Notes: generated from the sequence alone by a model not told the origin. A stretch of 11,514 nt of DNA from Candidatus Roizmanbacteria bacterium CG09_land_8_20_14_0_10_41_9 (GCA_002774185.1 PEZG01000054.1:1-11514); one strand, 5' to 3'. Positions 1 to 6,640 are shown, numbered from the stretch's first letter. Made by a program: numbers and translations.

Positions 1-284
1 TTGAAGACTTTCCCGAAGCCCATAAACCAGCCTACAAACTGTGGATTGATTTTGGTCCCGGGATCGGCATTAAAACTTCAAGTGCCCAAATTGTAAAGCA
101 CCATACGAAGGAGAACCTCCTCCATAAACAGGTCGCTTGCGTTGTGAATTTCCCGGAAAAAAAGATTGGGCCCTTCACATCCCAGGCGTTAACGTTGGGA
201 CCCGATGATGGTACCGGTGAATCGAGCAACTGGATCGTTTTAACTCCCTTAAAGGAGGCTGCACTTGGAAGCAAAGTGACCTAA
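1..284 (+). CDS. csaA: CsaA-like tRNA-binding (EMAPII/OB-fold) protein, 3' part
   Basis: The third forward frame is open from the left edge to a TAA at 282-284, giving 93 codons without a start; the 5' end lies outside the window. The fragment reads EDFPEAHKPAYKLWIDFG, then GIKTSSAQI, then KQVACVVNFPEKKIGPF and a closing acidic, Gly-rich strand. This order matches the C-terminal four fifths of CsaA, a protein of about 110 residues that resembles the tRNA-binding OB-fold domain at the C-terminus of methionyl-tRNA synthetase. CsaA has been described as an export-related chaperone and as a structure-specific tRNA binder; which role applies here is unknown. SSAQI and VVNFP are the most characteristic stretches. 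The fragment is too short at its C-terminus to be read as part of a full synthetase, but a fusion upstream cannot be excluded. Family assignment is from recognition of the pattern, not a search. Confidence 0.85.
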   Translation, partial: EDFPEAHKPAYKLWIDFGPGIGIKTSSAQIVKHHTKENLLHKQVACVVNFPEKKIGPFTSQALTLGPDDGTGESSNWIVLTPLKEAALGSKVT

Positions 285-306
285 AAACACATTCTCTTGA
301 AGAACA

Positions 307-335
307 TTTTCCTCCTCCCTAGACTTTGTTATACT
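307..335 (+). promoter_or_regulatory. Possible promoter of the cation exchanger gene
   Basis: A TATACT at 330-335 matches the -10 consensus at five of six positions. The -35 position (TTTTCC at 307-312, 17-bp spacer) is poor. The -10 ends only 9 nt before the preferred ATG at 345, so a transcript from here would be leaderless or nearly so. The region separates the CsaA stop at 284 from the exchanger. Confidence 0.35.
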
Positions 336-344
336 GAATGGAAG

Positions 345-1283
345 ATGATAATAAATATCTTTCTATATCTCCTGTCGTTTGTTTTTATTTGGTTTGGATC
401 GGGTCTCATTGTCTCGTCCATTGATACATTTGCCCGGAAACTCCGCATTTCCTCGTTTGCGCTTTCGTTTTTTGTCCTTGGACTTTTCACTTCCATTCCT
501 GAGATCTCATTGGGGATAAACTCCATCGTAGAGAAAGAGCCAGAAATTTTAGTTGGAGACATTATTGGAGAGGTTATCGTCATTTATCTTCTCCTTATCC
601 CGACTCTTGCGATCATCGGAAACGGGATTAAACTAAATCGTCAACTAAACAATCAAAATTTATTACTGGCGATGCTTGTGTGTCTGACGCCAGCATTCCT
701 AATTTCGGATAGAATTCTATCCCTATCCGAAGGTCTGCTTCTTATCTTGCTTTATGGTTTGCTTTTCTATTTCATAGAAAAAAATCAAGGGATTCTGGAG
801 GCGGTAGAAAGAAAATTTGCGCATCCGGACGGGAGAGAATTTCTCTATATAGGAAAAATTATTCTGGGAACAGGCATCGTTTTTTTGTCCAGCAGATATC
901 TTGTTGATAGAACGGTATTTTTTTCGCAAATCCTGAATATTTCCCCATTCCTTATCAGTCTTATCGCGCTGTCTCTGGGTACGAATTTGCCGGAGCTCTC
1001 GGTCGGCATCCGATCTTTGTATTCTGGAAAAAAAGACATAGCATTCGGGGATTATGTGGGTTCGGCTGCAGCCAATACTCTGATTTTGGGGGTTCTTACG
1101 ATATTCAACGGATCGAGCATCGTCATTCCCAATCATTTTTTTCAACGGTTTTTTTTCATGTTTATCGGACTGTCCCTCTTCTACTTTTTTTCCCGCTCCA
1201 AAAACGATATCTCCCGCATAGAGGGGATAGGATTGCTATACATATATCTGCTGTTTCTTCTTGTTGAAATAGTCGTGAGCTGA
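345..1283 (+). CDS. CaCA-family Na+/Ca2+-type cation exchanger, membrane protein
   Basis: The protein is 312 residues and almost wholly hydrophobic, with about ten predicted membrane segments, the usual size of a prokaryotic CaCA exchanger. It carries the two alpha repeats that form the ion path. Repeat 1 has FTSIPE (residues 48-53) followed by GDIIGE (71-76). Repeat 2 has SLGTNLPE ending at Glu217, followed by GDYVGSAAAN (235-244). The key glutamates of both repeats (53 and 217) are kept. Repeat 1 has GDIIGE where the family normally has a GN-x-x-GSN-type stretch, so ion choice may differ from the classic exchangers. I placed the start at ATG 345, where the first membrane segment begins. An in-frame TTG at 297 would add 16 polar residues and lies upstream of the only plausible -10. 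There is no clear Shine-Dalgarno. Likely role: exchange of a cation across the cytoplasmic membrane; the ion is unknown. Confidence 0.85.
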   Translation: MIINIFLYLLSFVFIWFGSGLIVSSIDTFARKLRISSFALSFFVLGLFTSIPEISLGINSIVEKEPEILVGDIIGEVIVIYLLLIPTLAIIGNGIKLNRQLNNQNLLLAMLVCLTPAFLISDRILSLSEGLLLILLYGLLFYFIEKNQGILEAVERKFAHPDGREFLYIGKIILGTGIVFLSSRYLVDRTVFFSQILNISPFLISLIALSLGTNLPELSVGIRSLYSGKKDIAFGDYVGSAAANTLILGVLTIFNGSSIVIPNHFFQRFFFMFIGLSLFYFFSRSKNDISRIEGIGLLYIYLLFLLVEIVVS

Positions 1284-1284
1284 C

Positions 1285-1319
1285 TTCTTAAGCTTTTTTT
1301 AAGTTTAGCAGGGTACCAT
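1285..1319 (+). promoter_or_regulatory. Predicted response-regulator box and promoter for the small exported protein
   Basis: Two TTAAG elements (1288-1292 and 1299-1303) repeat at exactly 11 bp, followed by a weak -10, TACCAT, at 1314-1319. The layout matches the boxes before the regulator gene (8392-8409) and the adaptor gene (6667-6683). In all three, a T-rich half-site at 11-bp period sits 10-11 nt before the -10. The -35 position has no consensus, as expected for an activator-dependent promoter. Homology to the other two boxes is partial (TTAAG in place of TTCAG), so this is inference from geometry. Confidence 0.45.
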
Positions 1320-1325
1320 CAACCT

Positions 1326-1349
1326 ATGAAAGGAGGTGATAAGAAATGA
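1326..1349 (+). CDS. Possible 7-codon leader ORF (MKGGDKK)
   Basis: ATG at 1326 opens a seven-codon frame ending at TGA 1347-1349, which overlaps the ATG of the next gene as ATGA. Its codons contain the perfect Shine-Dalgarno of that gene, so translating ribosomes would cover and then release the site. ATG 1326 lies 6 nt after the predicted -10 and sits in a 10-mer, AACCTATGAA, that is identical to the start context of the adaptor gene at 6640. It may be a leaderless, translated mini-ORF that couples expression; it may equally be chance, because the Shine-Dalgarno itself supplies most of the codons. Confidence 0.3.
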   Translation: MKGGDKK

Positions 1350-1819
1350 AATATAAACTTATAGTCCCGGCAATAACAATCGTAATTGCCAGTGCCTCGT
1401 TATATGTTGCGGGTAGCACATACGCCCAATTCCAAAAGGGACATTCCTCCACAATCATTCAGAGGATCGCCCAAAAATTTGGATTAAAAGAAAGCGACAT
1501 ACAAGCGGTTTTTGACGAAGAAAAAGCAGAGCGTCAGGCTGAAATGCAATCAAAATTCGAGGAACGTTTGGACCAAGCTGTTCAAGACGACAAGATTACC
1601 GAAGATCAAAAAAACCTCATTTTGGCAAAGCATAAGGAGTTAGAGGCTAATCGAGCAAGCGAGTCGGATATGAAAGATTTGACGCCGGATCAGAGAAAAG
1701 AGGCAATGGAAACTCAAAGGCAGTCTGTCGAAAATTGGGCGAAGCAAAACGGGATAGACCCTCAATATCTGTTTGGAGGGTTTGGAATGAGAGGAAAGAG
1801 GCCAGAAAAAATCGGATAA
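1346..1819 (+). CDS. Small exported helical protein (YckD/DUF2680-like)
   Basis: This 157-residue protein begins with a basic start, a hydrophobic stretch (residues 5-23) and a possible signal-peptidase site after STYA (residue 27), so it is exported or membrane-anchored. The rest is charged and mostly helical. Residues 36-63 (a segment containing AQKFGLKESDIQAVFDEEKAE) and 78-100 (DDKITEDQKNLILAKHKELE) resemble the helical repeats of small secreted YckD/DUF2680-type proteins of unknown function. The tail is Gly-, Arg- and Lys-rich. The start is fixed by an 11-base Shine-Dalgarno, AAGGAGGTGAT at 1330-1340, the strongest in the window. The upstream box at 1285-1319 suggests control by the response regulator encoded at 8369, which would make this protein part of the envelope response with the efflux operon. 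The gene ends 20 nt before the shared terminator. Function is unknown; the family label is tentative. Confidence 0.75.
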   Translation: MKYKLIVPAITIVIASASLYVAGSTYAQFQKGHSSTIIQRIAQKFGLKESDIQAVFDEEKAERQAEMQSKFEERLDQAVQDDKITEDQKNLILAKHKELEANRASESDMKDLTPDQRKEAMETQRQSVENWAKQNGIDPQYLFGGFGMRGKRPEKIG

Positions 1820-1839
1820 GTTGGTTTGAAATCCCAATG

Positions 1840-1873
1840 AAAACAGCTCCCGCTATACGGGAGCTGTTTTTTT
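1840..1873. terminator. Bidirectional intrinsic terminator
   Basis: A perfect 12-bp stem, AAACAGCTCCCG (1841-1852) with CGGGAGCTGTTT (1858-1869), closes a 5-nt loop. It is followed by a run of seven T (1867-1873) on the + strand and by four T on the - strand. It lies between the convergent genes ending at 1819 (+) and 1872 (-), and the - strand stop codon TAA falls in the tract itself. The + direction should be the stronger. Confidence 0.92.
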
Positions 1874-2315
1874 ATTCTTTTGGAGGGCTACCCGTAATAC
1901 TCCGCATGATCGGATTGAGTTGGATATTTTTCGCAGTGACGCTTCCGTCTGAGTTTTCCGTTCCGGAAACTCCGACGCGTTCTCCAACCTTCAAATCGCT
2001 TTTTGACCCCTCTGTTGTTTTACTGAAAGTAGTTTCGGCAGAATACAAAATAATTTTTGTGCTACCGTCCTGTAATTTAACCGTAATTGAGACGCCATCC
2101 TGATTGATAATTTCTCCCATAACCTGACCATTTCCCGTTCTTGTTCCTGTTCTTGTTCCCTGTGTTTGGATACCGCTGGGTCCCCTTGTTTGTCCTTCAC
2201 CGAATTGTCCTGATATTGCCGAAGGTTGATCTTTTTGATTGGTTTTTCCCACGAAAAAACCTCCTAATCCGAATACGACAGCAACAATGATTGTTATAAT
2301 TAAATTATTTTTCAT
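1872..2315 (-). CDS. Membrane-anchored DUF5666-type protein
   Basis: The 147-residue protein has an N-terminal membrane anchor or uncleaved signal (residues 4-23). A low-complexity Gly/Thr/Arg/Gln linker (36-64) follows, then a small beta-rich domain (65-133) with the pattern V-x-G-x-I, SITVKLQDGSTKI, DLKVGERVGVSG, and DGSVTAKNIQL, typical of DUF5666. The domain is expected outside the cytoplasm; its activity is unknown. I chose ATG 2315 over the in-frame GTG at 2324 because a strong Shine-Dalgarno, GGGAGGTGAT (2329-2320), lies at correct distance from 2315 and covers the GTG. The upstream hydrolase stop TGA (2323-2321) is inside this Shine-Dalgarno, five bases before the start, so translation is probably coupled. 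It is the last gene of the array and ends in the terminator. A 12-bp tandem duplication (2137-2160) encodes GTRTGTRT within the linker. Confidence 0.8.
   Translation of the reverse strand: MKNNLIITIIVAVVFGLGGFFVGKTNQKDQPSAISGQFGEGQTRGPSGIQTQGTRTGTRTGNGQVMGEIINQDGVSITVKLQDGSTKIILYSAETTFSKTTEGSKSDLKVGERVGVSGTENSDGSVTAKNIQLNPIMRSITGSPPKE
2137..2160 (-). repeat. Two tandem 12-bp units in the DUF5666 linker
   Basis: On the + strand GTTCTTGTTCCT (2137-2148) is followed by GTTCTTGTTCCC (2149-2160), one mismatch apart. In the gene this encodes a repeated four-residue Gly-Thr-Arg-Thr unit in the flexible linker, so it could expand or contract in frame. Confidence 0.7.
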
Positions 2316-2320
2316 TTTTA

Positions 2321-3382
2321 TCACCTCCCTTCGTCCTCCGTAGCTTTAGCGGAGGAGGATTTCACATATTTATTAAAAAAATCAATAGAACGCTGCATTG
2401 CTACTTCAAAACTCGGACTCGAAATGTTATGATCCGCCCCTTCATATTCGTAGTATTCAACCGTTTTCTTTTGTTTAAGAAGATCATCTCTTAAACTTAA
2501 GGAAAACTCCTTGGGAACGGTTTCGTCCGCAGTTCCCTGATGGAGTTGAATTGGGCCGGAAATATCTTTTAGGTAAAAGCGCGGATCAATGGAATGCCAG
2601 AAGGAAGGATTGCCCTCTAAACTCCCGTAGGTTTTTTCCAAGTTTTGACGGATAGAGGAGATGTGCTGGGTGGCTTGCTCACCGGTTGACCGTTGCGGCA
2701 AACCCCTTCTCCATTCATTCATGATCTCATCATAGGTTCCTACGACCCCGGCCCATATGGCTCCCGCTTTAATATCCTTCGTAGTAACCATTGCGCGAAG
2801 TATAATATTCCCACCCATAGAATGTCCCCACATACCCATCCGTTTTGGATCGGCGTCTTTATATTTTTTTAACGTTGAAACGGCGTTAAGCACATCGATC
2901 GTATAGGCGGGAGAATAGTACGTTCCTTCAGGTTTTCCCTCGGAATGCCCATGTCCTCGGTAGTCTGGTTTGAAAACCACGTAACCGTTCCGTGCAAATG
3001 AGTCCACATATGCAACATATCTTTCCGTTGTTACATACTGGTCTGGCGGAATGTATCCGTGATTGAAAATGACAACAGGCCACCCGGATGCGGGTTTGTC
3101 ACCAATCGGCACTGTAAGAAGACCATACATTTTCAATCCTTGAGAGAGGTATGAAGCAATATATTGATGGTAATTGTTTCCATCGGACAGTTCCTCCTCA
3201 ATGTTCAGTTCGCTTCCGGGATAGGATTGTTCCCTCATGTATTCAACAGAAAGGGGATAGGAATTTTTGGAGACGAGTTGGACAACAGGCTTCACAGTTT
3301 TTGCACTGTTCTTTTTTAAAAACAGGATTCCAAATAATCCAACAACAATGACTAAGATAATAATGGGTATATTTTTATTCAT
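2321..3382 (-). CDS. Membrane-anchored alpha/beta hydrolase (S9/dienelactone hydrolase-like)
   Basis: The 353-residue protein has an N-terminal membrane segment (residues 5-22), then an alpha/beta-hydrolase fold. The oxyanion stretch is FNHGY (106-110). The nucleophile elbow is GHSMGG with Ser188, the acid is probably Asp286 in GTADETVP, and the histidine is His318 in GADHN, giving a complete triad in the right order. YRGHGHSEG (141-149) is typical of prolyl-oligopeptidase-like esterases and peptidases. It probably acts outside the cell membrane on an ester or peptide; the substrate is unknown. I chose ATG 3382 because the membrane anchor starts there and the start overlaps the permease stop in ATGAATAA, a mark of translational coupling; a start at 3439 would overlap the permease by 65 nt. 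The last twelve residues derive from a palindromic sequence. It sits between the permease and DUF5666 genes and is presumably co-expressed with the transporter. Confidence 0.88.
   Translation of the reverse strand: MNKNIPIIILVIVVGLFGILFLKKNSAKTVKPVVQLVSKNSYPLSVEYMREQSYPGSELNIEEELSDGNNYHQYIASYLSQGLKMYGLLTVPIGDKPASGWPVVIFNHGYIPPDQYVTTERYVAYVDSFARNGYVVFKPDYRGHGHSEGKPEGTYYSPAYTIDVLNAVSTLKKYKDADPKRMGMWGHSMGGNIILRAMVTTKDIKAGAIWAGVVGTYDEIMNEWRRGLPQRSTGEQATQHISSIRQNLEKTYGSLEGNPSFWHSIDPRFYLKDISGPIQLHQGTADETVPKEFSLSLRDDLLKQKKTVEYYEYEGADHNISSPSFEVAMQRSIDFFNKYVKSSSAKATEDEGR
2334..2356. repeat. Palindrome encoding the hydrolase C-terminal tail, next to a ribosome binding site
   Basis: TCCTCCG (2334-2340) and CGGAGGA (2350-2356) form a 7-bp GC-rich inverted repeat around a 9-nt loop. 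It lies inside the last codons of the hydrolase and encodes most of the tail SSSAKATEDEGR, which is beyond the end of the hydrolase fold. In the mRNA it would form a hairpin 4-5 nt before the Shine-Dalgarno of the DUF5666 gene. No U-tract follows, so it is not a terminator. It may be a dispersed palindromic element inserted at the gene end, or a local control hairpin. Confidence 0.6.
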
Positions 3383-4598
3383 AGCGTAGAGCTTCAATGG
3401 GTTGTAGCCGTGCGGCTTTATTCGCCGGATACCATCCAAATATGATCCCTATCGCAGTAGATACCACGAATGCGAGCATAATTGCAGAAAACGACAAGGT
3501 AAATGTCATGCTAATAAGAATGGATATGATATAGGAAGCAACGACTCCAACAACTATCCCGATTACTCCTCCGCTAAACGTGAGGATAATGGCTTCAGTC
3601 AAGAACTGCGTCGTGATAACTTTTTTCTTTGCACCTAATGCTTTTCGCAATCCAATCTCTCTGGTTCTTTCGGTTACGGTTACCAGCATGATATTCATGA
3701 TTCCAATTCCTCCCACCAGGAGAGAAATTGCCGCGATTCCAGATAATAGCGCTGTGAACGTGCCCGTAGTTGAGGAAGCCATATTTAAAATATCCTGTTG
3801 CGACATGATGGAAAAATCTGCCTGGGTTGGGTCGCTTAACTTATGGCGCTCCAGCAGAAGATAACCGACCTCATCCTGTGCACTGACCATAAGGTCTGCA
3901 CTCTTTGCTTCCAATGCAATAGAGGTAAGGTAGTTTACGCCAAATAGCTGTTTTTGAGCGGTGGTTAACGGAACGTATACGATAGTATCCTGATTCATAA
4001 ATCCTGATCCTCCTTTAGATTCCGTCACGCCGACTATGGTAAGCATTTGACCACTGATTCTTATGGTTTTCCCAATAGGATCCGTATCTTCTCCGAATAA
4101 GTCCGTAACTACCTGTGGTCCGACTACGGCAACCTTTGCCATCGTATCAACGTCATTCTGTGTGATAAAATTCCCAGAAGTGATGGTTATTTTATGAACC
4201 TCCGCATATACGGGAGTTACGCCGATGATTTGAGTATTTGTATTATTCCCTCCTGTTATCACTTGGGATCTACTTGAAAATTCCGGAGATACTTTTTGGA
4301 CAGTGGTAATTCGTGAAGAAGCAGCGATTTCTTTGGCGTCATCCCACGTGAGCGTAGTACTGCCACCGGTCGCACCTCTTACTCCGCTTTGGCTGATAGA
4401 GCCCGGTTGAACGGTCAATAAGTTGGATCCCAAAGACTGGATCTGGGATTGGACTGCCTGTTGACTGGCTTGACCTAGGGAAATAAGTGCAATCACGCTT
4501 CCGATCCCGATTACGATACCCAAAATTGCCAAACCGGTTCTGGTTTTATTTAACGTCAGGGTTCCTAAACTTTCAAGAAATGATTCTGTAAAATCCAT
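3375..4598 (-). CDS. MacB/FtsX-type ABC transporter permease
   Basis: The 407-residue protein has the MacB layout. There is a first membrane helix (residues 22-42), then a large extracytoplasmic MacB-PCD domain (about 43-280). An FtsX domain with three more helices follows (about 285-307, 335-362, 370-390). The cytoplasmic TERTREIGLRKALGA (309-323) after the second helix is the family's ATPase-coupling segment. The end, ANKAARLQPIEALRYE, is also typical of the family. These permeases drive mechanical export or extraction rather than classic channel transport, working with the ATPase and adaptor encoded just upstream. With no outer-membrane channel visible it may act like the Gram-positive YknXYZ-type systems; that is inference. 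It starts 8 nt after the ATPase stop with no evident Shine-Dalgarno and overlaps the hydrolase start by 8 nt. The substrate (peptide, lipid or antimicrobial) cannot be predicted. Confidence 0.92.
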   Translation of the reverse strand: MDFTESFLESLGTLTLNKTRTGLAILGIVIGIGSVIALISLGQASQQAVQSQIQSLGSNLLTVQPGSISQSGVRGATGGSTTLTWDDAKEIAASSRITTVQKVSPEFSSRSQVITGGNNTNTQIIGVTPVYAEVHKITITSGNFITQNDVDTMAKVAVVGPQVVTDLFGEDTDPIGKTIRISGQMLTIVGVTESKGGSGFMNQDTIVYVPLTTAQKQLFGVNYLTSIALEAKSADLMVSAQDEVGYLLLERHKLSDPTQADFSIMSQQDILNMASSTTGTFTALLSGIAAISLLVGGIGIMNIMLVTVTERTREIGLRKALGAKKKVITTQFLTEAIILTFSGGVIGIVVGVVASYIISILISMTFTLSFSAIMLAFVVSTAIGIIFGWYPANKAARLQPIEALRYE

Positions 4599-4606
4599 AG
4601 GTTTTC

Positions 4607-5323
4607 TTAATGATTTTTCGCCCTTTTTTGTTTATGGCCGTTTCCATCATTGATAATTTTTCCATCCCGAAGATGAATAATTCTTTTTGCGTGTTCTGCA
4701 ATATCCGATTCATGAGTAATCATGATAATGGTGTGTCCCTTGTCGTTCAAGTCTTGGAATACATTCATGATTTCTTCCGCTTGGACAGACGCGATGTTGC
4801 CTGTCGGTTCGTCGGCCAGGAGAATTGCCGGATCCATCACGAGCGCCCGGGCGATAGCAACTCTTTGTTGTTGTCCTCCTGACAGTTGATTTGGCGCATA
4901 CTCCATTCTATTTTCCAGTCCAACCATCTTCAGATATTTCGTCGCTTTTTCCACACGTATTTCTTTTGGGATACCCGCATATCTCATCGGAAGCACCACG
5001 TTTTTTAAGGCAGATGTTCGGGGAAGAAGATTGTAAGCCTGGAAAATAAATCCTATTTTCCGATTACGGATGTCTGCGAGTTCGTCATCGGAGAGCTTTT
5101 CCACATTTTCTCCGTCCAACAGATATTCTCCCTGGGTCGGCAAATCCAAAGCTCCCAAAATATGCATCAAGGTTGATTTTCCACTTCCTGACGGACCCAT
5201 AATCGCAACAAACTCACCTTTTTCAATGGTAAAAGAAATATCGTTCAACGCGATCGTTTCTACTACTTCATTTTTATACACCTTAGAAAGGTGAGTAGTT
5301 TGGATAATAGAATTTGCACTCAT
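4607..5323 (-). CDS. ABC transporter ATP-binding protein (LolD/MacB-type)
   Basis: The 238-residue ATPase carries all main nucleotide-binding motifs: Walker A GPSGSGKST (43-51), Q-loop around Gln95 in FIFQAYNLLP, signature LSGGQQQR (147-154), Walker B ILLADEP with Glu172, and switch His204 in MITHE. The subfamily is the LolD/MacB/FtsE group that partners MacB-like permeases. One oddity: the D-loop, normally GNLDS in this group, reads GNIAS (175-179), with Ala178 in place of the aspartate. It starts 24 nt after the adaptor stop and ends 8 nt before the permease, in the order adaptor-ATPase-permease usual for such exporters. The C-terminal tail is short and basic. No Shine-Dalgarno is evident. 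It acts as a dimer at the inner face of the membrane. Confidence 0.95.
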   Translation of the reverse strand: MSANSIIQTTHLSKVYKNEVVETIALNDISFTIEKGEFVAIMGPSGSGKSTLMHILGALDLPTQGEYLLDGENVEKLSDDELADIRNRKIGFIFQAYNLLPRTSALKNVVLPMRYAGIPKEIRVEKATKYLKMVGLENRMEYAPNQLSGGQQQRVAIARALVMDPAILLADEPTGNIASVQAEEIMNVFQDLNDKGHTIIMITHESDIAEHAKRIIHLRDGKIINDGNGHKQKRAKNH

Positions 5324-5347
5324 GGTACTTTAGATTTAACTGCGATA

Positions 5348-6640
5348 TTATCTCATTCTGTTTCCACCGGTCATTCCGCCAAAGATCGATGTGGTTTGGG
5401 AGCTGTTTTGTTTACTCGTTCCATTGGAGCTGGTTCCGGTGATTACCATATCCCCTTCGGACAAACCTGACAAAATCTCTACTTGTGAACTAGATGAGAG
5501 TCCGGTTTCAACCGTTGTCTCCACGGGTTTCCCATTTTTCATCGTTTCCACATACGAAGTTCCGTCGGTATTTTTTCGAACCGCCGCAACAGGCACAACT
5601 AAGACATTATTTTTCGTATCCGTTATGATGCTCGCGGACGCTGCCATGTTCGAAAGGATAGAGTCAGACTCCGTATCCAGTCGGATAACCGTAGGATACG
5701 TTGTTACCCCCGAACTTACTGAACCTGCGGTATCGATACTAACCACTTTTCCGGTAAAAGTTTTATCCGTTAGAGCGTCGAATTTAACCGTTGCCTTATC
5801 GCCAAGTTCAATTTTTGGTACGTCGATTTCCGTCATATTAATGGAAACCATCGGCAATGCTTTTGTTTTGATGTTGGCGATTTTGGTTGCGCTTTGTGCA
5901 CTATTGGAAGTACTGGTGGTTTCGACAATGACCGAGCCTTCCTGAAGAGACAGTCCGGAAATGATTCCAGACATAGGAGCATAGATGGTGGAGGATGTCT
6001 GTTGATACGATAACCATGAGGAATTCAAAGCGGTTTGCGCCTGCGTAACTACATTTTGCTGATTCTTGTATTTTGCCTCACTCGCCAACCAGTTATCATT
6101 CGCTATATGGAACTCCGGAAGGGAGCGATTGATGTTATTAGGAGTCCCATCACTGTTTTGATATGTGGAATTTTGGGCGATACCCATAAATTCATCCCAC
6201 TGAGTAAACATATCGGATTGAAGCGAATACATACTCGCTTTTGCACTCTCCAGAGTATTTTTTGCACTTTGGTAACTGGATAAGGCTTGCGCAACATTTT
6301 GCTGACCAGAGAGATCCAGATCGACCTCCGCAATCTTGTCCCCGGTTTTCACTTCATCCCCGTCCTTGACGTACAGTTTTGAAACAACTCCGGTTGCCAA
6401 GGTACTTATCGTTCCGTTATTTGCGGTTGAGACCTGTCCGGATCCGGTTACCGTAACGACAAGGATATCCTTTTGAACCTTCGTAGTCTGGTACGTGGTT
6501 TTGGTTTTTGTTGATCCTACGGTTTTCGAATAGATAAACCCTCCAAGTCCAACCACGAGGATGGCTAGAAGAATTTTTTTAACCAGGGAGAGCTGGAAAA
6601 ACCAACCCTTGAGTTTTGAAAACAATTGTTTTGGATTCAT
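5348..6640 (-). CDS. Membrane fusion (periplasmic adaptor-like) protein, HlyD/MacA family
   Basis: The 430-residue protein has a cytoplasmic basic start, one membrane helix (21-37), and the split adaptor architecture. A lipoyl-like half domain (about 77-108, with VVSKLYVKDGDEVKTGDKIAEVD) leads into a helical hairpin (about 112-215). The second half domain follows (216-237, with YAPMSGIISGLSLQEGSVI), then a beta-barrel (about 262-340) and a membrane-proximal domain (345-402). A Ser/Thr/Gly/Asn-rich tail ends it. The hairpin is long for a Gram-positive homologue and contains an Asn/Ser-rich insertion (about 155-175). It should link the ABC transporter to the outside of the membrane; no TolC-type partner is encoded here. 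The start ATG 6640 lies 10 nt after a predicted -10 (TAGAAT, 6656-6651), with a regulator box upstream overlapping the kinase stop codon, so this gene probably opens its own transcription unit as well as being read through from the two-component genes. Confidence 0.92.
   Translation of the reverse strand: MNPKQLFSKLKGWFFQLSLVKKILLAILVVGLGGFIYSKTVGSTKTKTTYQTTKVQKDILVVTVTGSGQVSTANNGTISTLATGVVSKLYVKDGDEVKTGDKIAEVDLDLSGQQNVAQALSSYQSAKNTLESAKASMYSLQSDMFTQWDEFMGIAQNSTYQNSDGTPNNINRSLPEFHIANDNWLASEAKYKNQQNVVTQAQTALNSSWLSYQQTSSTIYAPMSGIISGLSLQEGSVIVETTSTSNSAQSATKIANIKTKALPMVSINMTEIDVPKIELGDKATVKFDALTDKTFTGKVVSIDTAGSVSSGVTTYPTVIRLDTESDSILSNMAASASIITDTKNNVLVVPVAAVRKNTDGTSYVETMKNGKPVETTVETGLSSSSQVEILSGLSEGDMVITGTSSNGTSKQNSSQTTSIFGGMTGGNRMR

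Noticed and set aside
297..344. TTG start for the cation exchanger
   Set aside because: It adds a polar 16-residue stretch before the first membrane helix and lies upstream of the only plausible -10; ATG 345 is better.
723..1145. 140-codon open frame on the - strand
   Set aside because: It is antisense to conserved alpha repeat 2 of the exchanger; a shadow frame.
1287..1303. CTTAA...TTAAG as a terminator hairpin after the exchanger gene
   Set aside because: The stem is only 5 A/T-rich pairs with no T-run after it; the same bases fit better as an 11-bp direct repeat of a regulator box.
1735..2103. 122-codon + frame spanning the terminator
   Set aside because: It crosses a strong terminator and is antisense to the DUF5666 gene.
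5391..5945. 184-codon open frame on the + strand
   Set aside because: It is wholly antisense to the adaptor gene, whose domain structure is intact; the frame reads as a hydrophobic low-complexity shadow.
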